DNA of 39,334 bases from CAZSAT01 sp964604675 (GCA_964604675.1 CAZSAT010000067.1:1-39334); one strand, 5' to 3'; positions 7,881 through 14,943 are shown, numbered from the stretch's first letter. The notes: generated by a model from the sequence alone, not told the origin. A program made the numbers and translations.

Positions 7881-8204
7881 GAGTGACGCTGCCGGAGCGC
7901 TGTCGAGGTACCCGCGCAGGCGCCGCTGTGGCCCATCGCTCACCCGAGCGCCTGCTCTGCTGTGCTCACGTCGGGATGGTACCGCGTGCCCGAGACCGTC
8001 CGGCGACTGCGGAACCTCGGCTTGCTCGCCTACGGGCTCCCTCTCGTCGCTCAGCTTCTCCGGCGTGACGACGTCGGCGGAGAGCATGGCCGTCGCGGTG
8101 GTCGAGGCCAAGGAACCGCGGACTACCGCGAACGCCTACGCTTCCTGGACGTCACCGGCCTCCAAGGGGTCGTTGGTCGCCAGCCCTTCGGCCTACACTG
8201 GGGC
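7881..8204. other. Gap with no confident gene
   Basis: This 324-base stretch separates the minus-strand Cys-rich lipoprotein from the plus-strand gene at 8205. A plus-strand frame from 7962 reads like protein for about 35 codons (TSGWYRVPETVRRLRNLGLL) but has no export signal or known domain and is continuous with the next gene only by lack of a stop. It may be a remnant of a lost gene. Confidence 0.4.
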
Positions 8205-8705
8205 ATGCCCCCGCCCTGGGACGACCGCCCCGAGCCTCCGCCCAAGCCCGAGCGCTGGACCACGGTGGCCATGGTCGTGGGCGTCGCCTTGCTCTTCGGT
8301 TTACCGCTCGCCCTCGACGGCTCTCTGTTCGACAAGATCCCACCCGTGGTCGCGCTGAAGGTCGACAGCCCGAGGAGGCTCGCGCCAGAGCTGGATCTCG
8401 AAGCTGAGAAGGCCGTTCGCGTACCTCGCGGAGTCGTCGTCCAGGCCGTCGGCAGGGATGCACCTCTCGCGCCGTCCTGGTGGGGCCTCTTCGAAGGTCG
8501 ATCGGATGCATGCCGTGAGACGGCCATGCAGGTGGCAGCTGGTTCCACACGTTCGGAGATCGAGGCTGCTCTGGAGGCGCGGGATCCGCGCGTGCGGTTC
8601 GACGAGGCCTGTTTCCAGGAGGCCATCGAGCTCCGCGGGTTCGCCGAAGAGGTCGACCGCCGGATGGGAGAGCAGGGCTTCGTTCCCGTAGCTCCCGCCG
8701 ACTGA
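8205..8705 (+). CDS. Hypothetical single-pass membrane protein
   Basis: A 166-residue protein from ATG 8205. A proline-rich N-terminus (MPPPWDDRPEPPPKPERW) is followed by one transmembrane segment at about residues 20-42 (VAMVVGVALLFGLPLALDG). The remaining 120 residues form a soluble domain with two Cys (DACRETAMQVAAG and FDEACFQEAIELR) that could pair if extracytoplasmic. The open frame extends further upstream, but ATG 8205 is the first start that yields a sensible N-terminus. No family was recognised. Confidence 0.6.
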   Translation: MPPPWDDRPEPPPKPERWTTVAMVVGVALLFGLPLALDGSLFDKIPPVVALKVDSPRRLAPELDLEAEKAVRVPRGVVVQAVGRDAPLAPSWWGLFEGRSDACRETAMQVAAGSTRSEIEAALEARDPRVRFDEACFQEAIELRGFAEEVDRRMGEQGFVPVAPAD

Positions 8706-8775
8706 GGTCTGCCTACGTGGAAGCGCTGGGGTGTTTCTCCCCGCGCGGGCAGTGGCCGAGGTCTATTCTGGGCGT

Positions 8776-9381
8776 ATGATCGCCCTTCTCGTCGCTGGAT
8801 TCACGCCCCTCACCGCATGCACCGGCAGCAAGCTCGACGAGGAGATCCACGGTCGCGATGCGGGACCCGATACCGCCTCCCTCGGCGATACCAGCTCGAT
8901 TCGCTCGACGCCCGATCTGCTGGCCAACGCCGAGTGGACACGCGCCTACGGCTGCGTGTGGGCCTATGTCGTGGTGCAGTCAGAGCACGGAATCCTCGTG
9001 CTGGACGCGGAGCTCGACGCGGATCTGCGGTATGCGGAGGAGGACTTCCAAGAGACCCTGCCGCTCGCCGAGACCGCCGGTGTGAGCGTGTTGATGGCAG
9101 ACGACGGCGAGACCCTATGGGAGGTGTGGGACTGCAACGACACCGCGTCGTCGCATGCGGGCACGGAGTGGCTCTCCGTGAGTGGCACCGTCGAGCTCAC
9201 GGCGGAGTTCCTCTACGCCAAGGAACACAACGAGTGCACCTACCCCCACGACAACGTGCACTACCTGGCAACGGCCGTCGTGGCCGACGTGGTGTTCGAA
9301 GACGCCACAGGCGAGCGCGTCGGCCCAATCTCCTTGCCGACGTTCACCACAACGATCGGACAGAACGTCTGTGGAGGTTGA
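8776..9381 (+). CDS. Hypothetical lipoprotein
   Basis: A 201-residue protein starting at ATG 8776 with MIALLVAGFTPLTACTGSKL, so the lipobox Cys is residue 15. A short Asp/Ser/Thr linker follows, then a beta-rich domain containing several Cys (YGCVWAYVVVQSEHG, EVWDCNDTASS, NECTYPHDNVHY, QNVCGG). No known family was recognised. A TATTCT hexamer ten bases upstream of the ATG could be a -10 element. The gene is read in the same direction as 8205, with 70 bases between. Confidence 0.7.
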   Translation: MIALLVAGFTPLTACTGSKLDEEIHGRDAGPDTASLGDTSSIRSTPDLLANAEWTRAYGCVWAYVVVQSEHGILVLDAELDADLRYAEEDFQETLPLAETAGVSVLMADDGETLWEVWDCNDTASSHAGTEWLSVSGTVELTAEFLYAKEHNECTYPHDNVHYLATAVVADVVFEDATGERVGPISLPTFTTTIGQNVCGG

Positions 9382-9552
9382 GGGGGACCCTGGCGGCAAG
9401 GGTCGTTGGCTCGTCCTCGTTGGCTTTGGGGGCAGCGCTGGTGCTCGTGGGCCTGCACAAAGCCGATACGTCCTCGACGTGCTGTCGATGGCGAAGATGC
9501 TCGCTTCGATGGGCGTTTCGGGGCTACGCTCGCGACCTCATGGAGGTGAGGG

Positions 9553-9919
9553 GTGCTCTTCCTGCTTGCGGTGGCCGCCGCGGAGCCGTCAGGGACCTAC
9601 CAGGTCGACGTGACGGCCTCCTTCCCCGATGGCACGCCCGCCGCGGGGCTGTTCGCCGCGGGGCATGTGAAGAAGCTGGTAGAGCTCGACGACGATGGCC
9701 GAGCGGTCCTCGAGCTGAGTGGCACGGACCGTGGGCCTGCCGGCTGGCGAGCCCTTCCCCGACACGCTGGACATCCAGCTCCCGCCGCCGGAACCGCGAG
9801 AGGGCTGGTGGGGCCGGGCGTGGCGTTCCTATGCGGTGCCGCTGGTGTGCTGGCTCACGGTCTCGGCGCCGAGCTGGGCACCGGCGATGATCAGCGCTCT
9901 CGTCGGTGTGCTCGCGGAG
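9553..9919 (+). pseudogene. Frameshifted exported protein gene
   Basis: From GTG 9553 the frame encodes a signal peptide (MLFLLAVAAAEPSGTYQ) and a domain-like segment (VKKLVELDDDGRAVLELSG). Near 9716-9745 the protein-like sequence moves to another frame, continuing GLPAGEPFPDTLDIQLPPPE and then a tryptophan-rich hydrophobic segment (GWWGRAWRSYAVPLVCWL) that could be a C-terminal membrane anchor. Two adjoining frames that each look coding only on their own side of a junction indicate a single-base indel. The second frame has no natural stop before it runs antisense to the DUF433 remnant, so the gene is probably dead. A sequencing error is the alternative. Confidence 0.55.
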
Positions 9920-10133
9920 CTACCCTTGCCGCTGAAGGGTTGGCAAGGCGCGCTCGTATCGCAGTGCTTCGCGGAGATCCTCGGACTCGAGGTCCGGGTA
10001 CTCCGCCAGGATCTCCTCGTCGGCCACGCCCTGGGCGATGAGCCCGACGACCGTCGCCACCGGGATCCGCAAGCCGCGAAGGCACGGCACCCCGCCCATT
10101 TGCTTGGCATCGACGGTGATTCGGGAACCTCAT
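9920..10133 (-). pseudogene. DUF433 (VapB-like antitoxin) gene, start frameshifted
   Basis: The minus strand from about 10122 to the TAG at 9920 encodes RITVDAKQMGGVPCLRGLRI, then PVATVVGLIAQGVADEEILA, EYPDLESEDLREALRYERAL and a short tail. This is the complete DUF433 pattern (PCLRGLRIPV, AEYPDLxxEDLREAL), a small winged-HTH-like family usually found as an antitoxin next to a DUF5615 PIN-like toxin. The frame has a stop just before RITVD. The natural ATGs at 10157, 10139 and 10133, with GGAGG nearby, are in another frame; removing one C from TTCCCGA would join ATG 10133 to it as MRFRITVD. An internal ATG at 10099 would give only 59 residues. No partner toxin lies downstream. Confidence 0.7.
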
Positions 10134-10285
10134 GGGCATGGCCTCCTCCGAGAGCATGGCCGTGCCGACGGATCACGAGGGCGGCGGTCTGGCCGCCACG
10201 TTCCTTCATCGGCGTCGCCCGGCGAGCTCTTGTCGGTGCAACCGGCTGGTGCCAACACCGCCAGGAGCAGGGCGCGTGCAAGCAC
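10130..10285 (-). CDS. Possible small lipoprotein, probably degenerate
   Basis: From GTG 10285 the minus strand reads MLARALLLAVLAPAGCTDKS, a clean lipoprotein signal peptide with lipobox Cys16. The following 35 residues become Arg- and Pro-rich (RPDRRPRDPSARP) and look like a wrong frame, so the gene may be frameshifted shortly after the linker. Its TGA overlaps the ATG at 10133 in an ATGA arrangement with the DUF433 remnant. No Shine-Dalgarno sequence is visible before the GTG. Confidence 0.35.
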   Translation of the reverse strand: MLARALLLAVLAPAGCTDKSSPGDADEGTWRPDRRPRDPSARPCSRRRPCP

Positions 10286-10320
10286 GGTGGGGAGCGAGAG
10301 CGGGTCCTGAGCCCGACCAC

Positions 10321-10370
10321 TCGGGGTGTCGAAGGTGACCAACGGGGGTGTCGAGCGCTCGACACCCCCC
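10321..10370. repeat. REP-like palindrome cluster upstream of transposase-like gene
   Basis: Bases 10344-10369 form a perfect 26-bp palindrome with arms GGGGGTGTCGAGC and GCTCGACACCCCC. A partial direct copy of the left arm (CGGGGTGTCGA) precedes it at 10322-10332. The cluster ends 86 bases before the start of the Y1-like transposase gene. In RAYT systems such palindromes are the usual substrate or recognition site, and it could equally act as a strong hairpin on RNA. It does not sit at the end of a convincing gene. Confidence 0.75.
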
Positions 10371-10456
10371 GTGGAGGACGGCTTCGCACCGTGGGCTCCG
10401 CCTGCCCCGTTCGTCGGGGATCGCCGCCTCGGCACGCACCGTGCACTGCGGTGGGC

Positions 10457-11254
10457 ATGCGCCTGGAACCGCTCGCTCACCACGTCACCTGCCGGCTCGT
10501 CGAGGACCGCGTGCTCGCGCCGTCGCGGGTGGCGCGGCTCGCCGTGATGCGCTGGGTGCTGCCTCGCGTCGAGGAGGCGGAGTTGATCGCCTTCGCGCTG
10601 GCGGACACGCACCTGCACGCGGTGCTCCTTGGGCCACGTCGGCGGGCGGGGTGCTTCGTGCGCAGGCTCGAGACCGGGCTGCACGTCCGTGCCCGCCCGG
10701 GGGTGCCCTTCGCGGCGGCCCACTTCAAGCCGGTGCGGGACGTGTGGCACCTGGAGAACTGCTTCTGGTACGTGCTCGACCAGCACGCGAAGCACGAGCT
10801 CGCCGCCGACCCGCTGCGGGAGGGCACGCTGCTGCCCGACCTGCTGGGGCTCCGGGTGGGGGGCACCTGCCTGGCGGCGCGGGTGCGGGAGCAGCTGCCA
10901 CGCGTGGGCTCCGCTGCGCTGCGCCAGCGGCTCGGGTTCGACCGCTCGAGCGAAGGGCGCCCCGAGCACCTGGAGGTGGCGGCGGCGGCGGCGGTCCTGC
11001 TCCCCGACCTTCGTGGCGGCTGCCGGTCGACGCTGGCCGCCCGGCGCGCAGCGGTCCACCTCGGCCTCGCGCGCTGGCCCGCCGCTCGGGTCCGCGAGAC
11101 CCTGGAGCTGCCGCGGCGCACGATGAGCCGCCACGCGGCCACGTCGGTCGAGCCCGGGCTGATCCGCGCCGTGGCGCTGCAGCTTGCGCTGCGCGGCGGG
11201 CGGGCCATCCATGGTGACCCTGAAGCTCAGCGTGGGCCGATCTGGCCCGGATGA
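10457..11254 (+). CDS. Y1 (HUH) / REP-associated tyrosine transposase-like protein
   Basis: A 265-residue protein from ATG 10457. It begins MRLEPLAHHVTCRLVEDRVL, matching the usual opening of RAYT/IS200-like proteins. It has an HUH-type pair in AFALADTHLHAVL (His-Leu-His) and a candidate catalytic Tyr in HLENCFWYVLDQHAKH, the position occupied by YxxxN/NPVR in standard family members. The C-terminal 100 residues, with ARRAAVHLGLARWPAARVRE and LPRRTMSRHAA, look like a DnaA-C-type helix-turn-helix. HUH enzymes nick single-stranded DNA at hairpins. The gene is bracketed by a palindrome upstream and three repeats downstream, the first of which encodes its last residues. It is diverged from textbook members, so activity is uncertain. 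Confidence 0.7.
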   Translation: MRLEPLAHHVTCRLVEDRVLAPSRVARLAVMRWVLPRVEEAELIAFALADTHLHAVLLGPRRRAGCFVRRLETGLHVRARPGVPFAAAHFKPVRDVWHLENCFWYVLDQHAKHELAADPLREGTLLPDLLGLRVGGTCLAARVREQLPRVGSAALRQRLGFDRSSEGRPEHLEVAAAAAVLLPDLRGGCRSTLAARRAAVHLGLARWPAARVRETLELPRRTMSRHAATSVEPGLIRAVALQLALRGGRAIHGDPEAQRGPIWPG

Positions 11255-11377
11255 GGCCAGCTAGCTAGCAGGCCCTCGAGCGTCAGGGTAGGGCGATCTG
11301 GCCCATTAGCGACTTCTTCGGCGTCCGGGCGGGCCAACCAGGGGCACCTTCAAGGTCAGGGTGGGCCGATCTGGCCC
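11227..11377. repeat. Three direct repeats with hairpin core, 3' of transposase-like gene
   Basis: Three copies of a 22-base unit with consensus TCAGGGTGGGCCGATCTGGC plus CC lie at 11227-11248, 11283-11304 and 11356-11377. Copies 1 and 3 differ at one base; copy 2 differs from copy 3 at two. The core GGGCC-GATCT-GGCCC can form a five-base-pair stem. Similar bases extend upstream of copies 1 and 3 (CCTGAAGC and CCTTCAAGG). Copy 1 overlaps the end of the transposase-like gene. No fourth copy was noticed elsewhere in the window. Confidence 0.85.
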
Positions 11378-11395
11378 GCCCGTCCGCGCCACGGG

Positions 11396-11584
11396 TCACC
11401 CCACCGCCGCACCGCGGGCGGCGCCCCAACCTGCCGCAGCGACCTGCGAGCGGGTGGCCTTCACGTTCGACATCGGCACCCAGAGCCCCTCGACCCAATC
11501 GCCGAGGGGCTGGCCGGCCACCGTGCAGTCCCCGGCGTGGGCCGGTGCGGCGAGCGCCGCCCACAGGATCATCGACGACAGCAT
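11396..11584 (-). CDS. Small exported protein, 62 residues
   Basis: The start ATG at 11584 has an AGGAG ribosome binding site six bases upstream. The protein opens with a signal peptide (MLSSMILWAALAAPAHAG) with an AHA signal peptidase I site, leaving a mature peptide of about 45 residues that begins DCTVAGQPLGDWVEGLWVPM. The C-terminus becomes Gly/Ala-rich (GWGAARGAAVG). It could be an intact small secreted protein or the 5' end of a gene cut by the repeat region: the nearest repeat ends 18 bases past its stop. Confidence 0.6.
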   Translation of the reverse strand: MLSSMILWAALAAPAHAGDCTVAGQPLGDWVEGLWVPMSNVKATRSQVAAAGWGAARGAAVG

Positions 11585-11673
11585 CTCGGCTCCTGGAATC
11601 GAGGCGCTGCTTCCCCGGGATGAGCCTACGCGCAGAGGTCGCGGGCCGGATCGCGTAGTGACATCGGCCGCCC

Positions 11674-12558
11674 TCAGGCGCGGGGCCTCCTCCCCTCGAA
11701 GAGGTCTCGCTCCTCCGCCACGATCCCGCGCACGAAGCGCAGGAAGGCGGAGATGCGGGCGGTCCCTCGCAGCTCGGGGTGGGTCAGCGCCCAGAGGTGG
11801 CTCTTCCCGGCGTCGGCGGGCCCGAGTCGTCGGAGCCGCGGGTTCGAGTCCCCTACGTGGCAGTTGAGGATGCCGATGCCCACCCCGTCCTGGATGGCGG
11901 CCACGAGCAGGTCGATGCGCGGCACCCGCATCACCACCCGCGCGTCGGGATGGCGTGCGGCCAGGAAGCCGTCCACCCCGCGGAACACGGCGAGGTCGTA
12001 GGCGATCCAGGGCAGCGTGTCCCGGCTGGCCTGCTCGCCCTCGGCGTCCAGCAGGTCCTCGGAGCCGTACACGGCGTGGGCCACGTCGCAGAGCCGCGAG
12101 CCGATGAGGTGCCCGGGCGCCTGTCCGGCGATGCGCACCGCGACGTCCGCCTCCCGGTGGGTGAGGTTGGCCATGCTCATGCCGGAGGACAGCTCCAGCG
12201 CGATGTCGGGGTAGCTGTCCCGGAAGGCCGCGAAGTGGGGCATCCAGAGGCGGAGGATGCTGTCGACCGAGGTGAGCCGGATGGTGCCGGAGAGCAGGGT
12301 GTCCCGCCCCTGCAGCCGCGTCGACAGCTCGTCGACCAGGCGGCGGACCTCGCGGGCGGTGTCCACGGCCTCCGCACCCGCGGCGGTGAGCACCACGCGG
12401 TGCCGGTAGCGCTCGAACAGGGTCACGCGCTGGCTCGCCTCGATCGCGCGGAGGCGGCGGGAGACGGTGGTGGGGTGCACGTCCAGGGCCCTGGCCGCGT
12501 CCTGGAGGCCGCCGTGCTCGGCGACGGCGAGCACCGTGCGCAGCTCGGTCCAGTCCAT
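11674..12558 (-). CDS. LysR-family transcriptional regulator
   Basis: A 294-residue protein from ATG 12558 (MDWTELRTVLAVAEHGGLQD). The N-terminal winged helix-turn-helix carries the family pattern ARALDVHPTTVSRRLRAIEA. The C-terminal part is a LysR-type effector-binding domain, with IRLTSVDSILRLWMPHFAAF, EADVAVRIAGQAPGHLIGS and GVGIGILNCHVGD. It binds DNA as a multimer and responds to an unknown small molecule. An in-frame ATG at 12588 would add ten residues, and neither start has a clear Shine-Dalgarno sequence. It is transcribed away from the DUF4345 gene at 12723, the arrangement typical of a LysR regulator and its target. Confidence 0.92.
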   Translation of the reverse strand: MDWTELRTVLAVAEHGGLQDAARALDVHPTTVSRRLRAIEASQRVTLFERYRHRVVLTAAGAEAVDTAREVRRLVDELSTRLQGRDTLLSGTIRLTSVDSILRLWMPHFAAFRDSYPDIALELSSGMSMANLTHREADVAVRIAGQAPGHLIGSRLCDVAHAVYGSEDLLDAEGEQASRDTLPWIAYDLAVFRGVDGFLAARHPDARVVMRVPRIDLLVAAIQDGVGIGILNCHVGDSNPRLRRLGPADAGKSHLWALTHPELRGTARISAFLRFVRGIVAEERDLFEGRRPRA

Positions 12559-12722
12559 GAGGGAGGATAGCGCGAAAGCTGCGTTCATGCAGTCTTACGA
12601 AGCGCAGATACTGACGCGCAAGCGTTCGCGCACGTTTAGCTTGCTGAGGTCACCAAGCCGCGGTCGGGCCGCTGCCGGTCACCCAGCTCCACCGCCAGAC
12701 CGGCTGACCCCTCGGAGTCCCC
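12559..12722. promoter_or_regulatory. Divergent promoter region of LysR regulator and DUF4345 gene
   Basis: The 164-base gap between the two divergent starts should contain both promoters. An imperfect palindrome GCGCAAGCGTTCGCGC at 12616-12631, with matching GCGC ends, is a candidate operator. A separate TTACGAAGCGCAGATA segment lies nearby. LysR proteins usually bind T-N11-A sequences and repress their own gene. The assignment is by position and symmetry only. Confidence 0.4.
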
Positions 12723-13139
12723 ATGAAGAAGACCCTCGCGAAGATCCTGCTCGGCCTGCCCGGCCTGTTCATCCTGGTGTCCGGGATGATGTTCCTGACA
12801 AGTCCGGAGGTCGGCGCCGCCAAGCTCCTGCTCGAAGCCCAGGGGCCCGAAGGCCTGTCCAACCTGCGTGGCATGGCCGGGGCCCCTCTCGCCTCCATCG
12901 GCGTGATGCTGCTGCTGGCTGCGTGGACCGAGAAGCTCGAGTACGCACGGCCCGCAGCGCTCTTCCTGTTGCTGCTCGTGGGCGCCAGGGTGGCGTCGCA
13001 CCTCGTCGACGGTCCGTCGGGCGCCCTGGCGCTCTTCCTGGCGGTGCCGACCGTGACCTTCGGGCTGATGCTCGCAGGGCACAAGCTGCTCGCGTCCGGC
13101 GACGGACAGGTCGGACACGCTGGGGACGTCGCCCGCTGA
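12723..13139 (+). CDS. DUF4345-like four-helix membrane protein
   Basis: A 138-residue protein from ATG 12723, with GGAG six bases upstream. Four hydrophobic segments are visible: ILLGLPGLFILVSGMMFL, ASIGVMLLLAAW, PAALFLLLLVGARVASHLV and ALFLAVPTVTFGLMLAGH. The pattern TSPE...NLRGMAGAPLAS after the first helix fits small DUF4345-type inner-membrane proteins. The function of that family is unknown. The divergent LysR gene is a probable regulator. A weak resemblance to other small four-helix families cannot be excluded. Confidence 0.7.
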   Translation: MKKTLAKILLGLPGLFILVSGMMFLTSPEVGAAKLLLEAQGPEGLSNLRGMAGAPLASIGVMLLLAAWTEKLEYARPAALFLLLLVGARVASHLVDGPSGALALFLAVPTVTFGLMLAGHKLLASGDGQVGHAGDVAR

Positions 13140-13611
13140 GGACCGAGAGCGCTCGTGCCTACGCACCGCCCCAATCCCGGGTGCCGCGAGGGTCTTGGGC
13201 ACTCCGCCCCCGGGCGTTCCACACCTCCGAGAGCTGTCCTCGCAGCCCCCTTGCGCGCGCGCGCCGACGCCAGCCACCGACCCCGCTCGGAAGGCACTTG
13301 AACCCACGTTTCGTGGCTGGGAACGCCAGGGAAGCCACGTTTCCCTTGCTCGAGACGCCGTCGACGCCTGGCCCGGGCCTGTTCCGCGCCGATCCGGCCT
13401 CGCGAAGGCCCGAAACGTGGTTTGCGGACCGCTCCGGGCTTGCCAGCGTGGCTTGCGGTGCGCTCCGCGCCCGCTGAACCTTCGGCCTTGCGCCAACTCG
13501 GGAGGCGAAGCTCGCGCAAACTCCCTGCGGCGCTCGCCCTGCACGGTCGCCCGCTGCGACGCAGCACCCATGGGAGGCACCCCCGCGGCAAGTCCTGGAG
13601 TATCCTTGGCC
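13140..13611. other. Non-coding stretch with short repeats
   Basis: No convincing gene lies in these 472 bases. The 9-mer CCACGTTTC occurs at 13304-13312 and 13335-13343, and inverted (GAAACGTGG) at 13412-13420. The first copy forms a hairpin CCACG-TTT-CGTGG (13304-13316), and the second sits in GGGAA...TTCCC symmetry. A 24-base direct repeat (CGTGGTTTGCGGACCGCTCC and CGTGGCTTGCGGTGCGCTCC, plus four bases) occupies 13416-13439 and 13447-13470. This could be a small regulatory RNA region, a protein-binding array or a decayed mobile element. Confidence 0.55.
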
Positions 13612-13738
13612 ATGGTTGCCTGGATGATCCTCGCGGGCTCCGCGCTGGCAGGCAGCATCGAGGTCTCCTGCGCGGACGGTGCAGCCTGCGGCGAGGGTGC
13701 GGTCCCCCAGGCTACAGCATCCGCGTCGCCTCCTGGGC
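13612..13738 (+). pseudogene. 5' fragment of exported protein gene related to the MYXO-CTERM gene
   Basis: From ATG 13612 the frame encodes a signal peptide and the beginning of a mature protein: MVAWMILAGSALAGSIEVSC, then ADGAACGEG. The conserved segment that follows (PPGYSIRVASW) is in the next frame; adding one C to the five-C run at 13704-13708 would join them. Bases 13705-13737 match 181-213 at 31 of 33 positions. Beyond 13738 the sequence is the end of the oppositely oriented ATPase gene, so the rest of this gene is missing. A GAGTATCCT sequence about 15 bases upstream may be its old promoter. Confidence 0.6.
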
Positions 13739-14920
13739 TCAGAGCGTCCACCACGCCCGCACGTCGACCTCGCCGCGGCGCTCGTTGCGGTCTCCACCGT
13801 AGACAAGGACCTTGCGCGCCGCGCCACCCGCGAGCGATGCCACGTGCTCCAGGCCCGTGAAGAAGTCTCTCGACAGCGTCTGCCCCGACTTCGCCTCCAC
13901 CAACACCTGCTCACCGCCGAAGTCCAACACGCCATCGACCTCGCGACCGCGCGCGTCCCGCCAGAAGTACAGGTCGGGGTCGACGCCGTGTGCCCATGCG
14001 CGCTTGTAGAGTTCCGAGACGAGGAAGGACTCGAAGAGGCCTCCGCGGGCTGGATGGAGCTCCAGGTCCTCGGGCGATCGGATGCGGAGGAGGCTGCACG
14101 CCAGGCCCGTGTCGAGGAAGTAGAGCTTGGGCGACTTGATCAGGCGCTTCCCGAAGTTTCGATGCCACGGCTGCAGCCGAACGACCAGGAAGCTGGCCTC
14201 CAGGATGGCGAGCCAGCGGCGCGCCGTCGTGTGGCTCACCCCGCAGTCCGAGCCGAGCGCGCTCAGGTTCAGGATCTGCCCCACGCGGCCGGCGCAGAGA
14301 GCTACGAAGCGTCGGAAGGTGTGCAGGTCGCCGACGTTGAGGATCGTGCGGACGTCGCGCTCGACGTAGGACAGCACGTAGCTCCTGAGCCATCGCTGCG
14401 GCTCGAGGCCCCGGTCATGGATGCGTGGGTAGCCCCCCGAGAACAGCACCTCGAACAAGCCCCGCTCGGGTCGCTCCCTCACCGCCCCCAGCGCGTCCAC
14501 CGCGATCAGGTCGCGCCCCAACAGCTCGTCGTGGGACAGCGGAAGCAGGTGATGGATGGCAGCCCGGCCCGCCAGCGACTGAGCCACCCGCTCCAACAGC
14601 AGGAAGTTCTGGGAACCGGTCAGGACGAAGCGCCCCGGCCGGTCGTCGGCATCGACGGACACCTGCAGGTACGAGAACAGGTCCGGCGCATGCTGGATCT
14701 CGTCCAGGATCAGCGGGCCGTCGTGGCGTGCCAGGAAGCCCCGCGGGTCGGACAGCGCAAGGCTGCGCTCCTCGGGGTCCTCCAGCGTCACGTAGCGATG
14801 CTCGGGGAAGGCCGCCCGCACCAGGGTCGTCTTGCCAGACTGCCGCGGACCGGTGACCGTGACGATCGGGAAGTCGCCCGCGTCGACGAGCAGTCGGTCC
14901 TGGAGATGCCGCCTCAGCAC
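13739..14920 (-). CDS. AAA_14 / DUF4143 ATP-binding protein (first copy)
   Basis: A 393-residue protein from GTG 14920. It has a Walker A motif near residue 24 (TGPRQSGKTTL), Walker B in PLILDEIQHAPDLF and a sensor in FVLTGSQNFLLL. A winged-helix segment follows, then the DUF4143 C-terminal domain with a PD-(D/E)xK-like pattern: EVDGVLDFGGEQVLVEAKSG (Asp, then Glu-x-Lys). Proteins of this family are common, patchily distributed accessory genes of unsettled function, thought to act in mobile-element or stress biology. It converges on the truncated gene at 13612 and may have arrived there by insertion. An inverted repeat lies directly upstream of its start. Confidence 0.9.
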   Translation of the reverse strand: MLRRHLQDRLLVDAGDFPIVTVTGPRQSGKTTLVRAAFPEHRYVTLEDPEERSLALSDPRGFLARHDGPLILDEIQHAPDLFSYLQVSVDADDRPGRFVLTGSQNFLLLERVAQSLAGRAAIHHLLPLSHDELLGRDLIAVDALGAVRERPERGLFEVLFSGGYPRIHDRGLEPQRWLRSYVLSYVERDVRTILNVGDLHTFRRFVALCAGRVGQILNLSALGSDCGVSHTTARRWLAILEASFLVVRLQPWHRNFGKRLIKSPKLYFLDTGLACSLLRIRSPEDLELHPARGGLFESFLVSELYKRAWAHGVDPDLYFWRDARGREVDGVLDFGGEQVLVEAKSGQTLSRDFFTGLEHVASLAGGAARKVLVYGGDRNERRGEVDVRAWWTL

Positions 14921-14922
14921 CG

Positions 14923-14943
14923 ATTGAACTTACCACGTTCAAT
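14923..14943. promoter_or_regulatory. Inverted repeat at start of AAA_14 ATPase gene
   Basis: ATTGAAC and GTTCAAT form a perfect seven-base inverted repeat separated by seven bases (TTACCAC). The element sits two bases upstream of the GTG start at 14920 and is A/T-rich in an otherwise very GC-rich region. Position and symmetry suggest an operator or translation-control hairpin; autoregulation by the ATPase is possible. Confidence 0.6.

Noticed and set aside
4286..7936. A 1216-codon minus-strand open frame
   Set aside because: It runs antisense to the well-supported DUF885 and lipoprotein genes and has shadow composition with no domain.
9382..9552. A possible small gene between 9381 and 9553
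   Set aside because: The plus-strand peptide here has no start with a ribosome binding site and no domain-like composition.
8083..10165. A shared GAGAGCATGGCCGT string near 8085 and 10151
   Set aside because: The match is 14 bases with no extension, and is likely chance in GC-rich DNA.
10326..11254. The transposase-like gene starting further upstream (9719)
   Set aside because: The upstream part of that frame crosses the palindrome and the DUF433 region with no protein character; ATG 10457 gives the family's normal N-terminus.
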